Of a stretch of 44,143 nt of DNA, positions 17,257 through 26,700 are shown piece after piece. How positions within the stretch are numbered: position 1 is the first letter of the stretch; each line of letters begins with the position of its first letter. Origin of the DNA: CAYJAZ01 sp964369165 (GTDB lineage: Bacteria; Desulfobacterota; Desulfovibrionia; Desulfovibrionales; Desulfovibrionaceae); contig CAYJFE010000010.1 in assembly GCA_964369165.1 (NCBI GenBank), positions 1 through 44,143 of the forward strand. The letters are read 5' to 3'. Position numbers and translations under genes: made by a program. The notes below the pieces were generated by a model that saw only the letters and a list, made by a program, of their open reading frames with translations, was not told the DNA's origin and did no database searches.

Positions 17257-18317
17257 TACATTCATTGATTCACAAATTCCTATTGCAAATGTATTTTGGG
17301 CAAAATGACAGGAAAAAAGTCTATAAACGTCTAGCTTCTCAGATAGGTTATAATGTCAACCTCGTACTTTGCTTTGAGCTTTTGCAAGAGCAAGCAGAAA
17401 AAAGAAAAAGACAATTCCTTGTTGATATGTATGCCTATATTATAGAACATATTAAATCTGGCCAAGATTTTCATCTTTCTTTGAAAGATTATATTCCTGC
17501 CGATGAATATATGCTTATCCAAGCAGGCGATAAAGGCGGAACTTTGGCTGACGGCTTTTTATTGGCTAGAAAAATTATTGAAGCAAAGCAAAATATTCTT
17601 TCTTCTGTTCGCTCTGCTATTGCATACCCTCTATTTCTAGGGTTAATGCTGATAGTTCTTATGCTTGCGGTTACTTTTCTTGTTATGCCAAACTTTGCCT
17701 TGATTTCTGATCCAACAACTTGGACTGGTTCTGCCTATGCCTTATATCTAGTTTCAGATATTATAGCCTCACCTATAGGCGCATTGGCAGGAATTATACT
17801 TGTACTGCTGATAGCCTTTATTTCTTATTCTTTTGCAAATCTTACAGGGCAAATACGCAAGAAATTGGATAAGTACCCGCCTTATTCAGTATACAGATTG
17901 ACAGTAGGCGCAACATGGCTTTTTACCGTTGCTTCACTTATGAAATCAGGAAAAATAGTCAACGATATTTTAGAAGAAATGATAAAATCTGACACTAATT
18001 CACACTATCTGAAAGAAAGAATGGAAGCTATTATAGACAACTTTGGTTCTGGAACAAAATTTGGTGAAGCTCTTGTATTAGCAGATACTGATTTTCCTGA
18101 TGCTGAATTAGTCTACGACCTCAAAATTTATTCTACTTTGCCAGATTTCAATGACACCCTTTATCGTCTAGCCGAAGACTGGCTTACCGAAAGTATTGAT
18201 AAAATCAAGGAAGATTCCAAGATTTTAAACAATATATGTATCAGTTTCATTGCCATTATTCTTTTGAATATTGTCTTTGCCTTCCAAAACATTCAAACCA
18301 CACTTTATGGAGTATAA
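17253..18317 (+). CDS. pilR: PilR inner-membrane platform protein (GspF/TadC-like)
   Basis: This 354-residue protein has the type II secretion F layout: two similar cytoplasmic helical halves separated by membrane spans (about 120-150 and 172-195), plus a final span near the C-terminus (about 323-345). 'IQAGDKGGTLADGFLLA' in the first half is the typical F-domain segment. It anchors the assembly ATPase to the membrane and supports pilin polymerisation. The start overlaps the pilQ stop. Confidence 0.9.
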   Translation: MIHSLIHKFLLQMYFGQNDRKKVYKRLASQIGYNVNLVLCFELLQEQAEKRKRQFLVDMYAYIIEHIKSGQDFHLSLKDYIPADEYMLIQAGDKGGTLADGFLLARKIIEAKQNILSSVRSAIAYPLFLGLMLIVLMLAVTFLVMPNFALISDPTTWTGSAYALYLVSDIIASPIGALAGIILVLLIAFISYSFANLTGQIRKKLDKYPPYSVYRLTVGATWLFTVASLMKSGKIVNDILEEMIKSDTNSHYLKERMEAIIDNFGSGTKFGEALVLADTDFPDAELVYDLKIYSTLPDFNDTLYRLAEDWLTESIDKIKEDSKILNNICISFIAIILLNIVFAFQNIQTTLYGV

Positions 18318-18319
18318 TT

Positions 18320-18841
18320 ATGAAAATTTCAAACCTCAAAACATTTTTAACACGAAAAAGCAAAGGCGAACTGCTTACAGGTACTGTATGGTATTTTATC
18401 ATTTTCTTAGGTCTTATCGGTGCAGGTGTTGCAACTTATTATTTAGCGAATAAAAACTCTGAAATAGCTGAAACACAATCTAATATTGTTATTCTACGCT
18501 CACAAGTAAATCAAATGTTTTCAGGTTCTTCCTCCTATGATGAGCTAACTAATGAAGTTGCTGTCAATGCTGGCGCAGTTCCATCACAATTCCTTAAGGG
18601 TGACACAATTGTCAATGAATGGGGCGGAAATATTACTCTTGCTTCTGATGACAACGGCTCTACTTTTACTATTGAACTTGATAATATTCCTCAAGATGCC
18701 TGCACTCAACTTGGTGTATTTCAACCTGACTCATGGCTCAGTCTTACCATTAATAATACGGAAATTGAGGGAGGTTCAGTTGTAGCTCTTACAAATGCCT
18801 GCGCCAATGACACAAATACAATTACCTTCAAAGCGAGATAG
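18320..18841 (+). CDS. pilS: PilS type IVb major prepilin
   Basis: This 173-residue protein has a positively charged leader and then a hydrophobic helix (about 23-44, 'VWYFIIFLGLIGAGVATYYL'), the signature of type IV pilins. Prepilin cleavage could fall after Gly16 (KSKG/ELL) or Gly21 (LLTG/TVW). The leader is long, as in type IVb pilins. The mature domain has two Cys near its C-terminus (CTQLGVF and ACAND), which would form the usual disulfide loop. ATG 18320 has GGAG at 18309-18312. An in-frame start at 18236 lies inside pilR and is rejected. Confidence 0.88.
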   Translation: MKISNLKTFLTRKSKGELLTGTVWYFIIFLGLIGAGVATYYLANKNSEIAETQSNIVILRSQVNQMFSGSSSYDELTNEVAVNAGAVPSQFLKGDTIVNEWGGNITLASDDNGSTFTIELDNIPQDACTQLGVFQPDSWLSLTINNTEIEGGSVVALTNACANDTNTITFKAR

Positions 18842-18843
18842 CA

Positions 18844-19857
18844 ATGAAATTAAAAGAATTGGATTTTTCCGATTTGTTGATTTCAGACGATACTGCCTTT
18901 TTGAAAGGCGGTAAAGGGAACGGGCAAAGATTGATACCCGTTCCCGATGAAGTGGATTTGACTTCATTAAGGCATGAAATCAATAATCTTTTTATTACAA
19001 AGGCAAGCCCTGTTCGTGAGGAAGGAAGCGGTAGCTTAAATATTCCAATTACACTTCGCTTAGAGTATGAGGGCATTGGTTATCGTGTGGCAGATATGCG
19101 TGGTATAGATAAAAAACTTACATGGGTTTTAAGACGACTACCAAGCGAAGTGACAAGTCTTTCTAAATTAGGTTTTCCTGAAAATTTTCAAAACTGGCTT
19201 TTGGAACAAGAACAAAACAAAGGAATAATCCTTATGACTGGTTCGCAAGTTTCAGGGAAAACAACGCTAGGAAGCACTCTTTTAGCTGAAAGATTGAGAA
19301 AGTTTGGCGGTCATGCCATTACCTTTGAATTTCCCTCAGAATTGCCTCTAAATGGTCAGCATGGCGATTTTGGCTATTGTTATCAACTTGAAATAAATGG
19401 CGAAGCTGATTTAGCTCTACACATTGAAAATGCTTATAGATACGCAAGACCAAATATCGTTTATATTGGCGAAATCAGAACAAAATATGCGGCGGCTGAA
19501 ACTCTTCGCATGGCTCTTTCTTCTTCCGATCAGCTTATCATTGCAACCTTGCATGGCTTAGATATTCCTTCAGCTTTGGAAAAATTGATAAATTGGGCAA
19601 GAGAAATTGAGGGCATAAATGCAAGTAAAAATCTATCCGACTCTATCTTAGCTGTTTTTCATACAGATTTAGAAAATACTGAAGATGATAAGATTCTTCG
19701 CATTCCTGAATTTCTTTTAGTTCCTTTTGGTAAAAACGAAAGTATAGGCATAAGAAATAAAATATCAAAACAAGAGCTTTCAGCCTTGAAAGAAGATATT
19801 ACCTCGCAAAGAAACAGGGTCAAGCATTCGCACAACAATATAATCAAATTTGAATAG
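18844..19857 (+). CDS. Second pilus ATPase (PilT/GspE-like), possible retraction motor
   Basis: This 337-residue ATPase has Walker A 'GSQVSGKT' (133-140), an Asp box-like 'FEFPSEL', Walker B 'VYIGEIRTKYAAAETLRMAL' and a His box 'IATLHGLD'. These motifs are those of the PilT/VirB11/GspE superfamily. It is shorter than PilQ and has no zinc module, which makes it closer to PilT retraction motors in build. R64 thin-pilus operons have only the PilQ ATPase, so this gene is an addition between pilS and pilM. Whether it retracts the pilus is inference. It follows the pilin by two bases. Confidence 0.8.
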   Translation: MKLKELDFSDLLISDDTAFLKGGKGNGQRLIPVPDEVDLTSLRHEINNLFITKASPVREEGSGSLNIPITLRLEYEGIGYRVADMRGIDKKLTWVLRRLPSEVTSLSKLGFPENFQNWLLEQEQNKGIILMTGSQVSGKTTLGSTLLAERLRKFGGHAITFEFPSELPLNGQHGDFGYCYQLEINGEADLALHIENAYRYARPNIVYIGEIRTKYAAAETLRMALSSSDQLIIATLHGLDIPSALEKLINWAREIEGINASKNLSDSILAVFHTDLENTEDDKILRIPEFLLVPFGKNESIGIRNKISKQELSALKEDITSQRNRVKHSHNNIIKFE

Positions 19858-19865
19858 GATAGCTT

Positions 19866-20300
19866 ATGGGTTTTATATATTTCTTTATAGGCGCTGCTAT
19901 GATAGTATTTTCTATTTTCCAAACGCCACAAATATCAGAAGAAGAGATGGCTAGTAGAGCAAAGAATACGGCAATAAATTTTATATTGTATAGGGATTCT
20001 GTTCATAAATATGTTTACGCTCAAAATCCTTATCCAGCAGGCAACATAGCAGATACTATTATCACTCTTCCAATGGGTTTTATAAAAAATGGGTGGATAG
20101 CTCGTGTAGAGGGTAATATTTGCTATATCTACGGCGTGGCTGATATGAATGTCAAAAACTTTGTAAGAGAGCTTATGCTTGGTTCACACAGTATTGGTGA
20201 AAAAAGAAATGGGCTATTTTATCCACAATATAGAAATCCACTCGCTTTACCTGCCTTTATACCTGAAAACGCTTTAGTCAGTGTTATGGAGTTAAGATGA
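19866..20300 (+). CDS. pilM: PilM thin-pilus protein
   Basis: This 144-residue protein has an N-terminal membrane segment (about 3-18). A small periplasmic domain follows, with 'FILYRDSVHKYVYAQNPYP' and 'ITLPMGFIKNGWIARVEGN'. Its size, N-terminal helix and position immediately before pilV match PilM of R64-type pili, whose exact role is unclear. The stop overlaps the pilV start. Confidence 0.75.
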   Translation: MGFIYFFIGAAMIVFSIFQTPQISEEEMASRAKNTAINFILYRDSVHKYVYAQNPYPAGNIADTIITLPMGFIKNGWIARVEGNICYIYGVADMNVKNFVRELMLGSHSIGEKRNGLFYPQYRNPLALPAFIPENALVSVMELR

Positions 20301-21430
20301 TGTTTAAGAAAAAAAGTTCAGCTTCAGTTCTTACAGAAATTATCTTTGGATTGATTATCCTTATGGGATTAGGTGATTATATCTTTGATAATATCAATAT
20401 GGGACTTGTGGCCAAGCAACAAAGAATAGCTGTCGACCATTTAGAGCAAGTAAATATAGCAACAGGCGAATACATAAAGGCTCATCACGTTGATTTGCTT
20501 GCAACAACAACTGTGAATACGGGTGTTACTATAAGCATAAATGATCTTATTACAGATAATCTGCTTCCTGTAGGCTTTGCCACACGTAATATTTGGCAAC
20601 ATGAGTATGATATTTATATCAGACAGCCAAATAGCGGTGAATTACAAGGCATTGTGCTTACAAAAGGCGGTGCTATGCAAGATAATCATTTTAATAATGC
20701 CATTATCCCTAGTACAGCCGCTTTGCTTGGTGGTGCAGGCGGATATATTCCGACAGGAGTTATTCCAGGCGAAACAAGCGGAACACTGATGGGTTCGTTT
20801 AGAGCTTGGCGAATAACTCTAGCTGACTTTGGAATACCCTCTTCAGGTCCAGGGCATTTAGGAGCTTTGGCCACTTTCGGAGAATCTGAACTAGGCCTTG
20901 ATTTTCTTTATAGAATTGCAGTTCCAGGCGAGAAAGAATTGAATGCTATGCAGACAGAATTAAATATGACTGACCACGCTATCGAGGGTGTGAAAGATAT
21001 TCAATTTGTGAGCCATACAAAGGACGATATTATTTGCACAGAAACAAGCAATCAAGGAAGAGTCTTCTTTGATGAAGCCGAAGGATTGTATATTTGCCGT
21101 GAAAATGAAGCTGTAGTTATTGCAGATACAGGCAATTCTTCTTTATTGAAATATAGCACTATTGCAAGCAATAATGATATAATTCAAAAGCCTATCTGCC
21201 CATCAGGAACAAATACTCAGCCACAAATCTTTGTCAGCCCGTCCATAGCTTCAACAGGAAGCGAAGCAACAAGACTTGCAAGCTTTCAAACTTGGGCAAC
21301 AAGTATAAATGACGATGAATGGCGAGTACACATGAGGCTTCTTTCTCAAAATAGTGATTGGGTGTATCCTAGCGACAATTATGGTAAGATTATGGTTTTA
21401 ACCACTTGCAGTGAGGTGACTACTCCATGA
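20297..21430 (+). CDS. pilV: PilV tip adhesin / minor pilin (non-shufflon form)
   Basis: This 377-residue protein has a pilin-like N-terminus (a short basic leader, then a hydrophobic helix about 13-30). A PilV constant region follows, with 'LPVGFATRNIWQHEYDIYIR' and a Gly-rich stretch around 150. In R64 the extreme C-terminus of PilV is switched by shufflon inversion to select recipients. Here the protein ends soon after a Cys-containing domain, and no inverted sfx-like segments or Rci gene are seen. Collar-type binding domains instead occur as separate genes downstream (22355 and 22979). It is translationally coupled to pilM and pilT. Confidence 0.82.
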   Translation: MMFKKKSSASVLTEIIFGLIILMGLGDYIFDNINMGLVAKQQRIAVDHLEQVNIATGEYIKAHHVDLLATTTVNTGVTISINDLITDNLLPVGFATRNIWQHEYDIYIRQPNSGELQGIVLTKGGAMQDNHFNNAIIPSTAALLGGAGGYIPTGVIPGETSGTLMGSFRAWRITLADFGIPSSGPGHLGALATFGESELGLDFLYRIAVPGEKELNAMQTELNMTDHAIEGVKDIQFVSHTKDDIICTETSNQGRVFFDEAEGLYICRENEAVVIADTGNSSLLKYSTIASNNDIIQKPICPSGTNTQPQIFVSPSIASTGSEATRLASFQTWATSINDDEWRVHMRLLSQNSDWVYPSDNYGKIMVLTTCSEVTTP

Positions 21431-21933
21431 AGAAAGTTATTCTCTCTTTACTACTCTGCTTAGTCAGTAAATCAGCCTTTGCATTAGATGTTGCCTACTT
21501 TGAAAAAGCGGCAAAGCAATATAATGTTCCTATCGAAGTTTTAGTGGCCATTTCTAAGCAGGAAAGCAATTTTCATGAATATGCAATCAATATTCAAGGT
21601 AAAGGCTATTATCCCAAAACAAAAGAAGAGGCTCTTAAAATTGCTCAGCAAGCCTTTAAAGAAGGTAAAAGCTTTGATATTGGACATATGCAAATCAATG
21701 TATGGTGGCTCAAAAAGTATGACATTACCTTAGAAACAGCTATAGAAGCTCAAAATAATGTAATGATAGCCGCTTTTATCTTGAGTGAAGAAATCAAAAG
21801 GCATGGCTTTAATTGGAAAGCTATAGCTTCTTATCATACTCCCATACATAGAAATCCTGAAAGAGCTAAATCCTATGCGCAAAATATTGTAAAAATATTG
21901 CAAAAAATGAGCAATATGGAGGCAAAATCATGA
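21427..21933 (+). CDS. pilT: PilT-type lytic transglycosylase (VirB1-like)
   Basis: This 168-residue exported enzyme has a signal peptide (ending SAFA) and an SLT lysozyme-like fold with 'ISKQESNF', where Glu46 is the catalytic acid, and 'GHMQINVWWLKKY'. It cuts peptidoglycan to let the pilus pass. Under R64 naming this is PilT; it is unrelated to the PilT retraction ATPase. Start and stop codons overlap pilV and pilU. Confidence 0.92.
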   Translation: MKKVILSLLLCLVSKSAFALDVAYFEKAAKQYNVPIEVLVAISKQESNFHEYAINIQGKGYYPKTKEEALKIAQQAFKEGKSFDIGHMQINVWWLKKYDITLETAIEAQNNVMIAAFILSEEIKRHGFNWKAIASYHTPIHRNPERAKSYAQNIVKILQKMSNMEAKS

Positions 21934-22358
21934 TATACGCATTACTTTTTATTCTTTTATTACTAGCTTCAATACAAGATATAAAGGAAAGAATGGTCTT
22001 GGATATTATTCCTCTCTGTGGAGTATCATTAGCTTTTTCTTTACATTTCTTCTATGGTAATGATTTTGAACCTTATCTTTATGGAGTCATAATTGCCTTT
22101 GTGTCTTTATTTCTCATTCGTCTTATCTCAAAAGCTATTATGAAAAAAGAAGGTATAGGCATGGCTGATGTGTATATGTTTTCCTTTATAGGTGCGTGCT
22201 TAGGAATATCAGCTCTTTATACTGTTTTACTTGTGGCCTGCATAAGCGCATTTCTATTTTTGCAGATTACAAAAAAGAAAGATATTCCCTTTGTGCCTTT
22301 TCTGCTTATTGGCTCTTGCGCCTTTCTTTTACAAAATAAACTAGGAATAGTCTTATGA
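21930..22358 (+). CDS. pilU: PilU prepilin peptidase (A24 family, short form)
   Basis: This 142-residue membrane protease has two catalytic Asp residues of the type IV prepilin peptidase family: Asp17 in 'SIQDIKERMV' and Asp80 in 'GIGMADVYM'. It lacks the N-terminal methylase domain of PilD, as do TadV/CpaA and R64 PilU. It should cleave PilS and probably PilV. The start overlaps the pilT stop and its own stop overlaps the collar gene at 22355. Confidence 0.88.
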   Translation: MIYALLFILLLLASIQDIKERMVLDIIPLCGVSLAFSLHFFYGNDFEPYLYGVIIAFVSLFLIRLISKAIMKKEGIGMADVYMFSFIGACLGISALYTVLLVACISAFLFLQITKKKDIPFVPFLLIGSCAFLLQNKLGIVL

Positions 22359-22945
22359 AAAAAATTCTATTAATTGTATCTCTACTACTCTCTTTTGCTT
22401 TTAATGCTTTTGCCTCCATTGTAAAGGACGCAACATATTTCGACCCATTGCCTGTAAGCATACAAGCGGCAACTGATTTACCTATAGGCACTATACTTAT
22501 TTGGTCTGAAAGCGGCACTTTGCCTGATGGCTATCTTGAATGTAATGGGCAAGCGGTGAATAGTTCTTTGTTTCCAAAGCTTCGAGCACTCATGACTCAT
22601 ACACCTAATTTTCAAGGAATGTTTCTTAGGGGTTATGGCTCTCAAGCGCATTCACAGAATAATGGAACGACAATAGGTATTACTTCCACAACTCATGCTT
22701 CAGGAAACTTGGGAGCTATTCAAGGTGATGCTGCTCGAAAAATTTGGGGTACTATGGGAAACTCCGTAGCAACTGGTAGTGCAAGATATTCAGGAGCTTT
22801 AAAAATATATCCACTAGGAGGAGATAGTACTGAGTCAGGTGGTTCAGATACTGGTTTTGAGTTGGATTCTTCTTTTATAACTCCAACAGCAACAGAAAAC
22901 CGCCCTGCTAATATTGCTGTTCGCTATATTATCAAGGCAAAATAA
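22355..22945 (+). CDS. Secreted phage-tail-collar-like adhesin, copy 1
   Basis: This 196-residue exported protein has a signal peptide (MKKILLIVSLLLSF... FAS) and a tail-collar domain: 'IGTILIWSESGTLPDGYLEC', 'FPKLRALM', 'FQGMFLRGYGS', and the terminal 'RPANIAVRYIIKAK'. Collar domains in phage fibres and in PilV variable ends bind surface receptors. The start overlaps the pilU stop, so it belongs to the pilus operon. Copy 2 (22979-23624) matches it closely at both ends and differs in the middle (about residues 128-175), where specificity probably lies. Attachment to the pilus tip is inference from operon context. Confidence 0.82.
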   Translation: MKKILLIVSLLLSFAFNAFASIVKDATYFDPLPVSIQAATDLPIGTILIWSESGTLPDGYLECNGQAVNSSLFPKLRALMTHTPNFQGMFLRGYGSQAHSQNNGTTIGITSTTHASGNLGAIQGDAARKIWGTMGNSVATGSARYSGALKIYPLGGDSTESGGSDTGFELDSSFITPTATENRPANIAVRYIIKAK

Positions 22946-22978
22946 AATTATAATTAAAAAATTTTGGAGAACTTAAAA

Positions 22979-23624
22979 ATGAAAATTTACAGTCAAATCG
23001 CCCCCCCCCCCGATAATTTCTAATATATTCAACAACTTATGCAAGATTCCAACTTTGATTGTTTTACTTGCTTTATTAGCTTTGGCTAATGTTCACGCTT
23101 TTGCAAACGACTCTTCCTCTTTCGATCCAACTGCAGTTAGTGTTCAAGCTTCAACAGATTTGCCTATCGGGACTGTCCTCATTTGGACAAAAAACGGCAC
23201 TTTACCTGATGGCTATCTTGAGTGCAATGGCCAAGCGGTAAGTTCATCGTACCCTAAACTTCAAGCATTGATGAGCCATACACCAAATTATCAAGGTATG
23301 TTTCTTCGAGGCTATGGCTCTCAATCGCATTCACAGAATAATGGAACGACAGTAGGAGTTACGTCAACAACTCACTCATCAGGAAGCTTGGGTAGTGTGC
23401 AGGGTGATAGTGTAAGAGAAATTTATGGATATGCCCAAATGGGTTTCCCAACAGCTGGCTCAAAACAAGGCGTATTTGAAACAGGCGGTTCATCATGGGC
23501 TGGTGATTCTGGTCCAGATATTCCTTTTGGTCCAACAACTTTCAAAGTGTCCCGTGTAACTCCCACATCTCAAGAAATCCGCCCTGCTAATATTGCTGTT
23601 CGCTACATTATCAAGGCAAAATAA
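22979..23624 (+). CDS. Phase-variable tail-collar adhesin, copy 2 (OFF as read)
   Basis: ATG 22979 has GGAG at 22966-22969. After seven codons the frame enters 11 consecutive C (23001-23011) and stops at TAA 23021-23023, yielding a 14-residue peptide. With ten C, or any 3n+1 count, the same ATG reads through. It would then encode a signal peptide (basic n-region, 'LIVLLALLALANVHAFA') and a collar protein with 'IGTVLIWTKNGTLPDGYLEC', 'YQGMFLRGYGS' and terminal 'RPANIAVRYIIKAK'. With 12 C it stops at once. This is the architecture of a slipped-strand contingency gene. The intact downstream frame (from about 23055) has no ribosome site of its own. A homopolymer sequencing error is the main alternative explanation. 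Confidence 0.75.
23001..23011 (+). repeat. Poly-C tract of 11, slipped-strand switch
   Basis: Eleven consecutive C follow the eighth codon's first base in the collar-2 gene. Only 10, 13 and similar counts keep the ATG in frame with the adhesin. I noticed no comparable C or G homopolymer elsewhere in this AT-rich window. Confidence 0.9.
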
Positions 23625-23718
23625 AATCGGAAAAAGGTACACCTTTTTACAAAAAATTCATCTGAGATGAAATCAGGATTTAAAGTTTGGAAAAAGGTCT
23701 GGAAAAAATAAAAATAGC

Positions 23719-23754
23719 AAATCGGAAAAAGGTCTTGACTTTTTTCCGATTTTT
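23719..23754 (+). terminator. Rho-independent terminator after the pilus operon
   Basis: AAATCGGAAAAA (23719-23730), a nine-base loop and TTTTTTCCGATTTTT form a long stem with a T-rich tail. It separates the pilus/adhesin operon from the methylase-helicase gene. GGAAAAAGGT also occurs near 23629 and 23689, so the hairpin's left arm is one of a small repeat family in this 145-base gap. Confidence 0.75.
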
Positions 23755-23769
23755 CACTAAAGGTTAATT

Positions 23770-26700
23770 ATGGCTAGAAAGAAAAATAGCAACATCGAAG
23801 GCCAAGGCAATTTATTTGATTGGATTGAACAAATCGAACAACTCCAAGCAGAAAATGAACAAGAAAACAAAATTTTAGAGGAGGCACTTTATGCTCACAC
23901 AACGAACGAAACCTTTGGAAATAGCACGCAAATATCTGACAGAAAAAACAATCAAGCTACTTTATGGGATAGACGGGAGAACGATAAATCACTCCTTGAT
24001 TTTGGACAGATGGGCATTGAACAGCCCCGAGAAACTATTGGCTCTACAGGAGGAGGGTTCAATTCTCTTGATACAAAGATTGACGAACCAATGGAAGTTG
24101 GAAGAGGACGCGATGAACACGGAGGAATACTACAACATGGAACTGGACGGCATGAGCAAGTGGGAGATATTCAAGATTATGGGTATCAACACAGAACTGG
24201 AATAGCTAAGAATTATACAATCACAGCTGAAGATAATCTAGGCAAAGGCGGAGCTAAATCAAAATTTAGAGATAATATCGAAGCTATAAAAGTTCTTAAC
24301 AATCTGCGTAAAAACGAGAGCAAACTTGCAACTGAAGAGGAGCAGAAAATCCTTGCTAAATATGTCGGTTGGGGAGGCTTAGCTCAAGCCTTTGATGAAA
24401 GTAATGAACAATGGCAAAAAGAATTTACTGAATTAAAAGAATTACTTTCACCAAGTGACTATACTGAAGCAAGACGTTCCACGCAGGACGCTCACTTTAC
24501 CTCAGAAACCATTATCAAGGGTATGTATCAAGGTTTGGCACGATTAGGTGTAAACCAATCCACAGAACATTTACAAATTCTTGAGCCATCTGCAGGCATA
24601 GGAAATTTTATAGGCCTCAAGCCCGAAACTTTTAAAGCGGACTTTTATACCGTTGAGCAAGATTCCACTTCTGCCGATATTTTGAAATATCTTTATCCTG
24701 AAGAAGTAAATAAGCAATCAGGATTTCAAAATATGAATTTTGGCAGCTCTATTTTTGATGTTGCTCTTGGTAATCCGCCTTTTGGCAATCAAAAACTTTT
24801 TGATAAAAATCATCAGAAAGCTTCTGAGTTTTCAATACACAATTATTTTATAGCAAAATCTATGGATTTGGTAAAAGAAGGCGGTGTCGGTGCATTTGTT
24901 GTATCACGGCACTTTATGGACTCACATACACGCTCACACCGTGATTATATAGGCGAAAAATCGCACTTCTTAGGTGCTGTCCGTTTGCCAAATAACGCTT
25001 TCCAAGAAAATGCCCTCACAGACGTTACAACCGACATTGTTTTCTTTCAAAAAAAGACTCAGCATGAAATTGATAACAATATTGAAAAAGGCGAAAAATG
25101 GCTTTCACTTGAGCATAAATTCTTTGATGTTAAGAACAGCACAGAACAAAAAAACGGCTTTATCAATGAATATTTTATCAATAATCCTGAACAAGTCCTT
25201 GGAAATATGCAATTTGTGTGTACACAATTTGGTGAAGATTTGAAATGCCTTCCTCTTGATAATTATATACTTGAAATGGGTATTTTGAACGGCATTCAAA
25301 AGCTTCCACGAGCCATTTTTGATAAAAACATTGTGCAAAAGCTTGATGAACAAGCTGACGATATACTAAAGCAGTCGATTATTGACTCAGAATACTATAA
25401 AGAATTAAAGCCAGGATCTTTTCTTAATATTCACGGAAGGCAAGAAATCGGAATAAAAGAAGAAGATGACTTCACTAATGATACTATAACAAAAGTTTCA
25501 CTAAGAAATACTTCTGCATACCACAGGCTTGCAGGCATGATTGAAATCCGTGATACTCTTCGCACTCTCTTGAATTTAGAAAAGAATTTCCAAGAACATG
25601 AAGATATTGAAAAAACACGCAAAAAGCTTAATGTCAAATATGACCATTACACTAAAAAATACGGCCTATTGCATTCGCAAGTAAATAGAAGTCTTATGCG
25701 TGACGACCCTGAGTCTGCTCTTATTCTTTCGCTTGAAAACGACTACAAGCAAGGCATTTCAAAAGAATTTGCACAAAAATCAGGAACTGAAGCCCGTGAA
25801 CCTTCAGCAAAAAAAGCGGCAATCTTCTCAAGACGTGTTTTGGAATTTGCCACTCCTGCTACTTCGGCAGATTCTGCGCTTGATGCCTTGTCTATTTCGC
25901 TTCGTGAAAGTGGCAAGATTGATTTTGAACGCATGGCAAGTCTTCTTGATAAGCCTCAAGATGACATTCAGCAAGAATTACAAGAAAATAATTTGATATT
26001 CCACAATCCTGAAAATCAGGAGTGGGAAATCAAGGATAAATATCTCACGGGTAATATCCGCCACAAGTTGAGAGTAGCTGAAAAACAGGCAGAAGAAAAT
26101 CCGCAGTATCAAGTAAATCTTGAAGCTTTGAAAGAGGTTATGCCAAAAGATATTGAAGCGGTGGATATAGGTGTCAAATTTGGTTCTACATGGCTTCCAA
26201 AGGAAGTTATACTTGAATTTGTCGAAGAAAAAATAGGCGGTGTTCACCCTTACCAAAAAGAAATTGATTATCTTCCTGTCCTGGGCAAATGGAATGTCAA
26301 TCTTAAAATTTACGACAGATCAATCAATAATGAATTGTGGGGAACTCCTGAATATCCTGCTGAAGACCTTATCAAATCTTTGCTTGTCAATCGTCCTATC
26401 AAGGTTGAAAAAGAAGTCGGTCGTGACCAAAACAATAAGCCTATTATGCAGGTTGACCAAGAAGCAACAGCCGTGGCCATGCAAAAAGCAAACGATATTC
26501 AGCAAGCCTTTAGCGATTGGATTTGGGAAGACGACACACGCAGAGAAAAACTTACAAAAATCTATAATGAACGCTTCAATACACACGTCACACCGCATTA
26601 TGACGGTTCGCACATCGAGCTTAGTGGTGCAAGTGCCAATGTTGAATTAAGAACGCACCAAAAAGACGTGGTATGGCGTTCAATCCAAGAGGGAACGGCA

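Noticed and set aside
23055..23624. The collar-2 frame as an independent gene starting at TTG 23055
   Set aside because: There is no ribosome site before this TTG and the signal peptide would lose its basic n-region. The ATG at 22979 with GGAG is in frame after a one-base C change, which explains the locus better.
20297..23624. A shufflon (invertible pilV segments)
   Set aside because: The collar copies are direct, not inverted. I see no repeated sfx-like 19-base sites and no Rci-type recombinase next to pilV.
23735..23740. TTGACT as a -35 box for the methylase-helicase gene
   Set aside because: It lies in the loop and arm of the terminator hairpin, and no -10 box occurs at a usable distance before the ATG.
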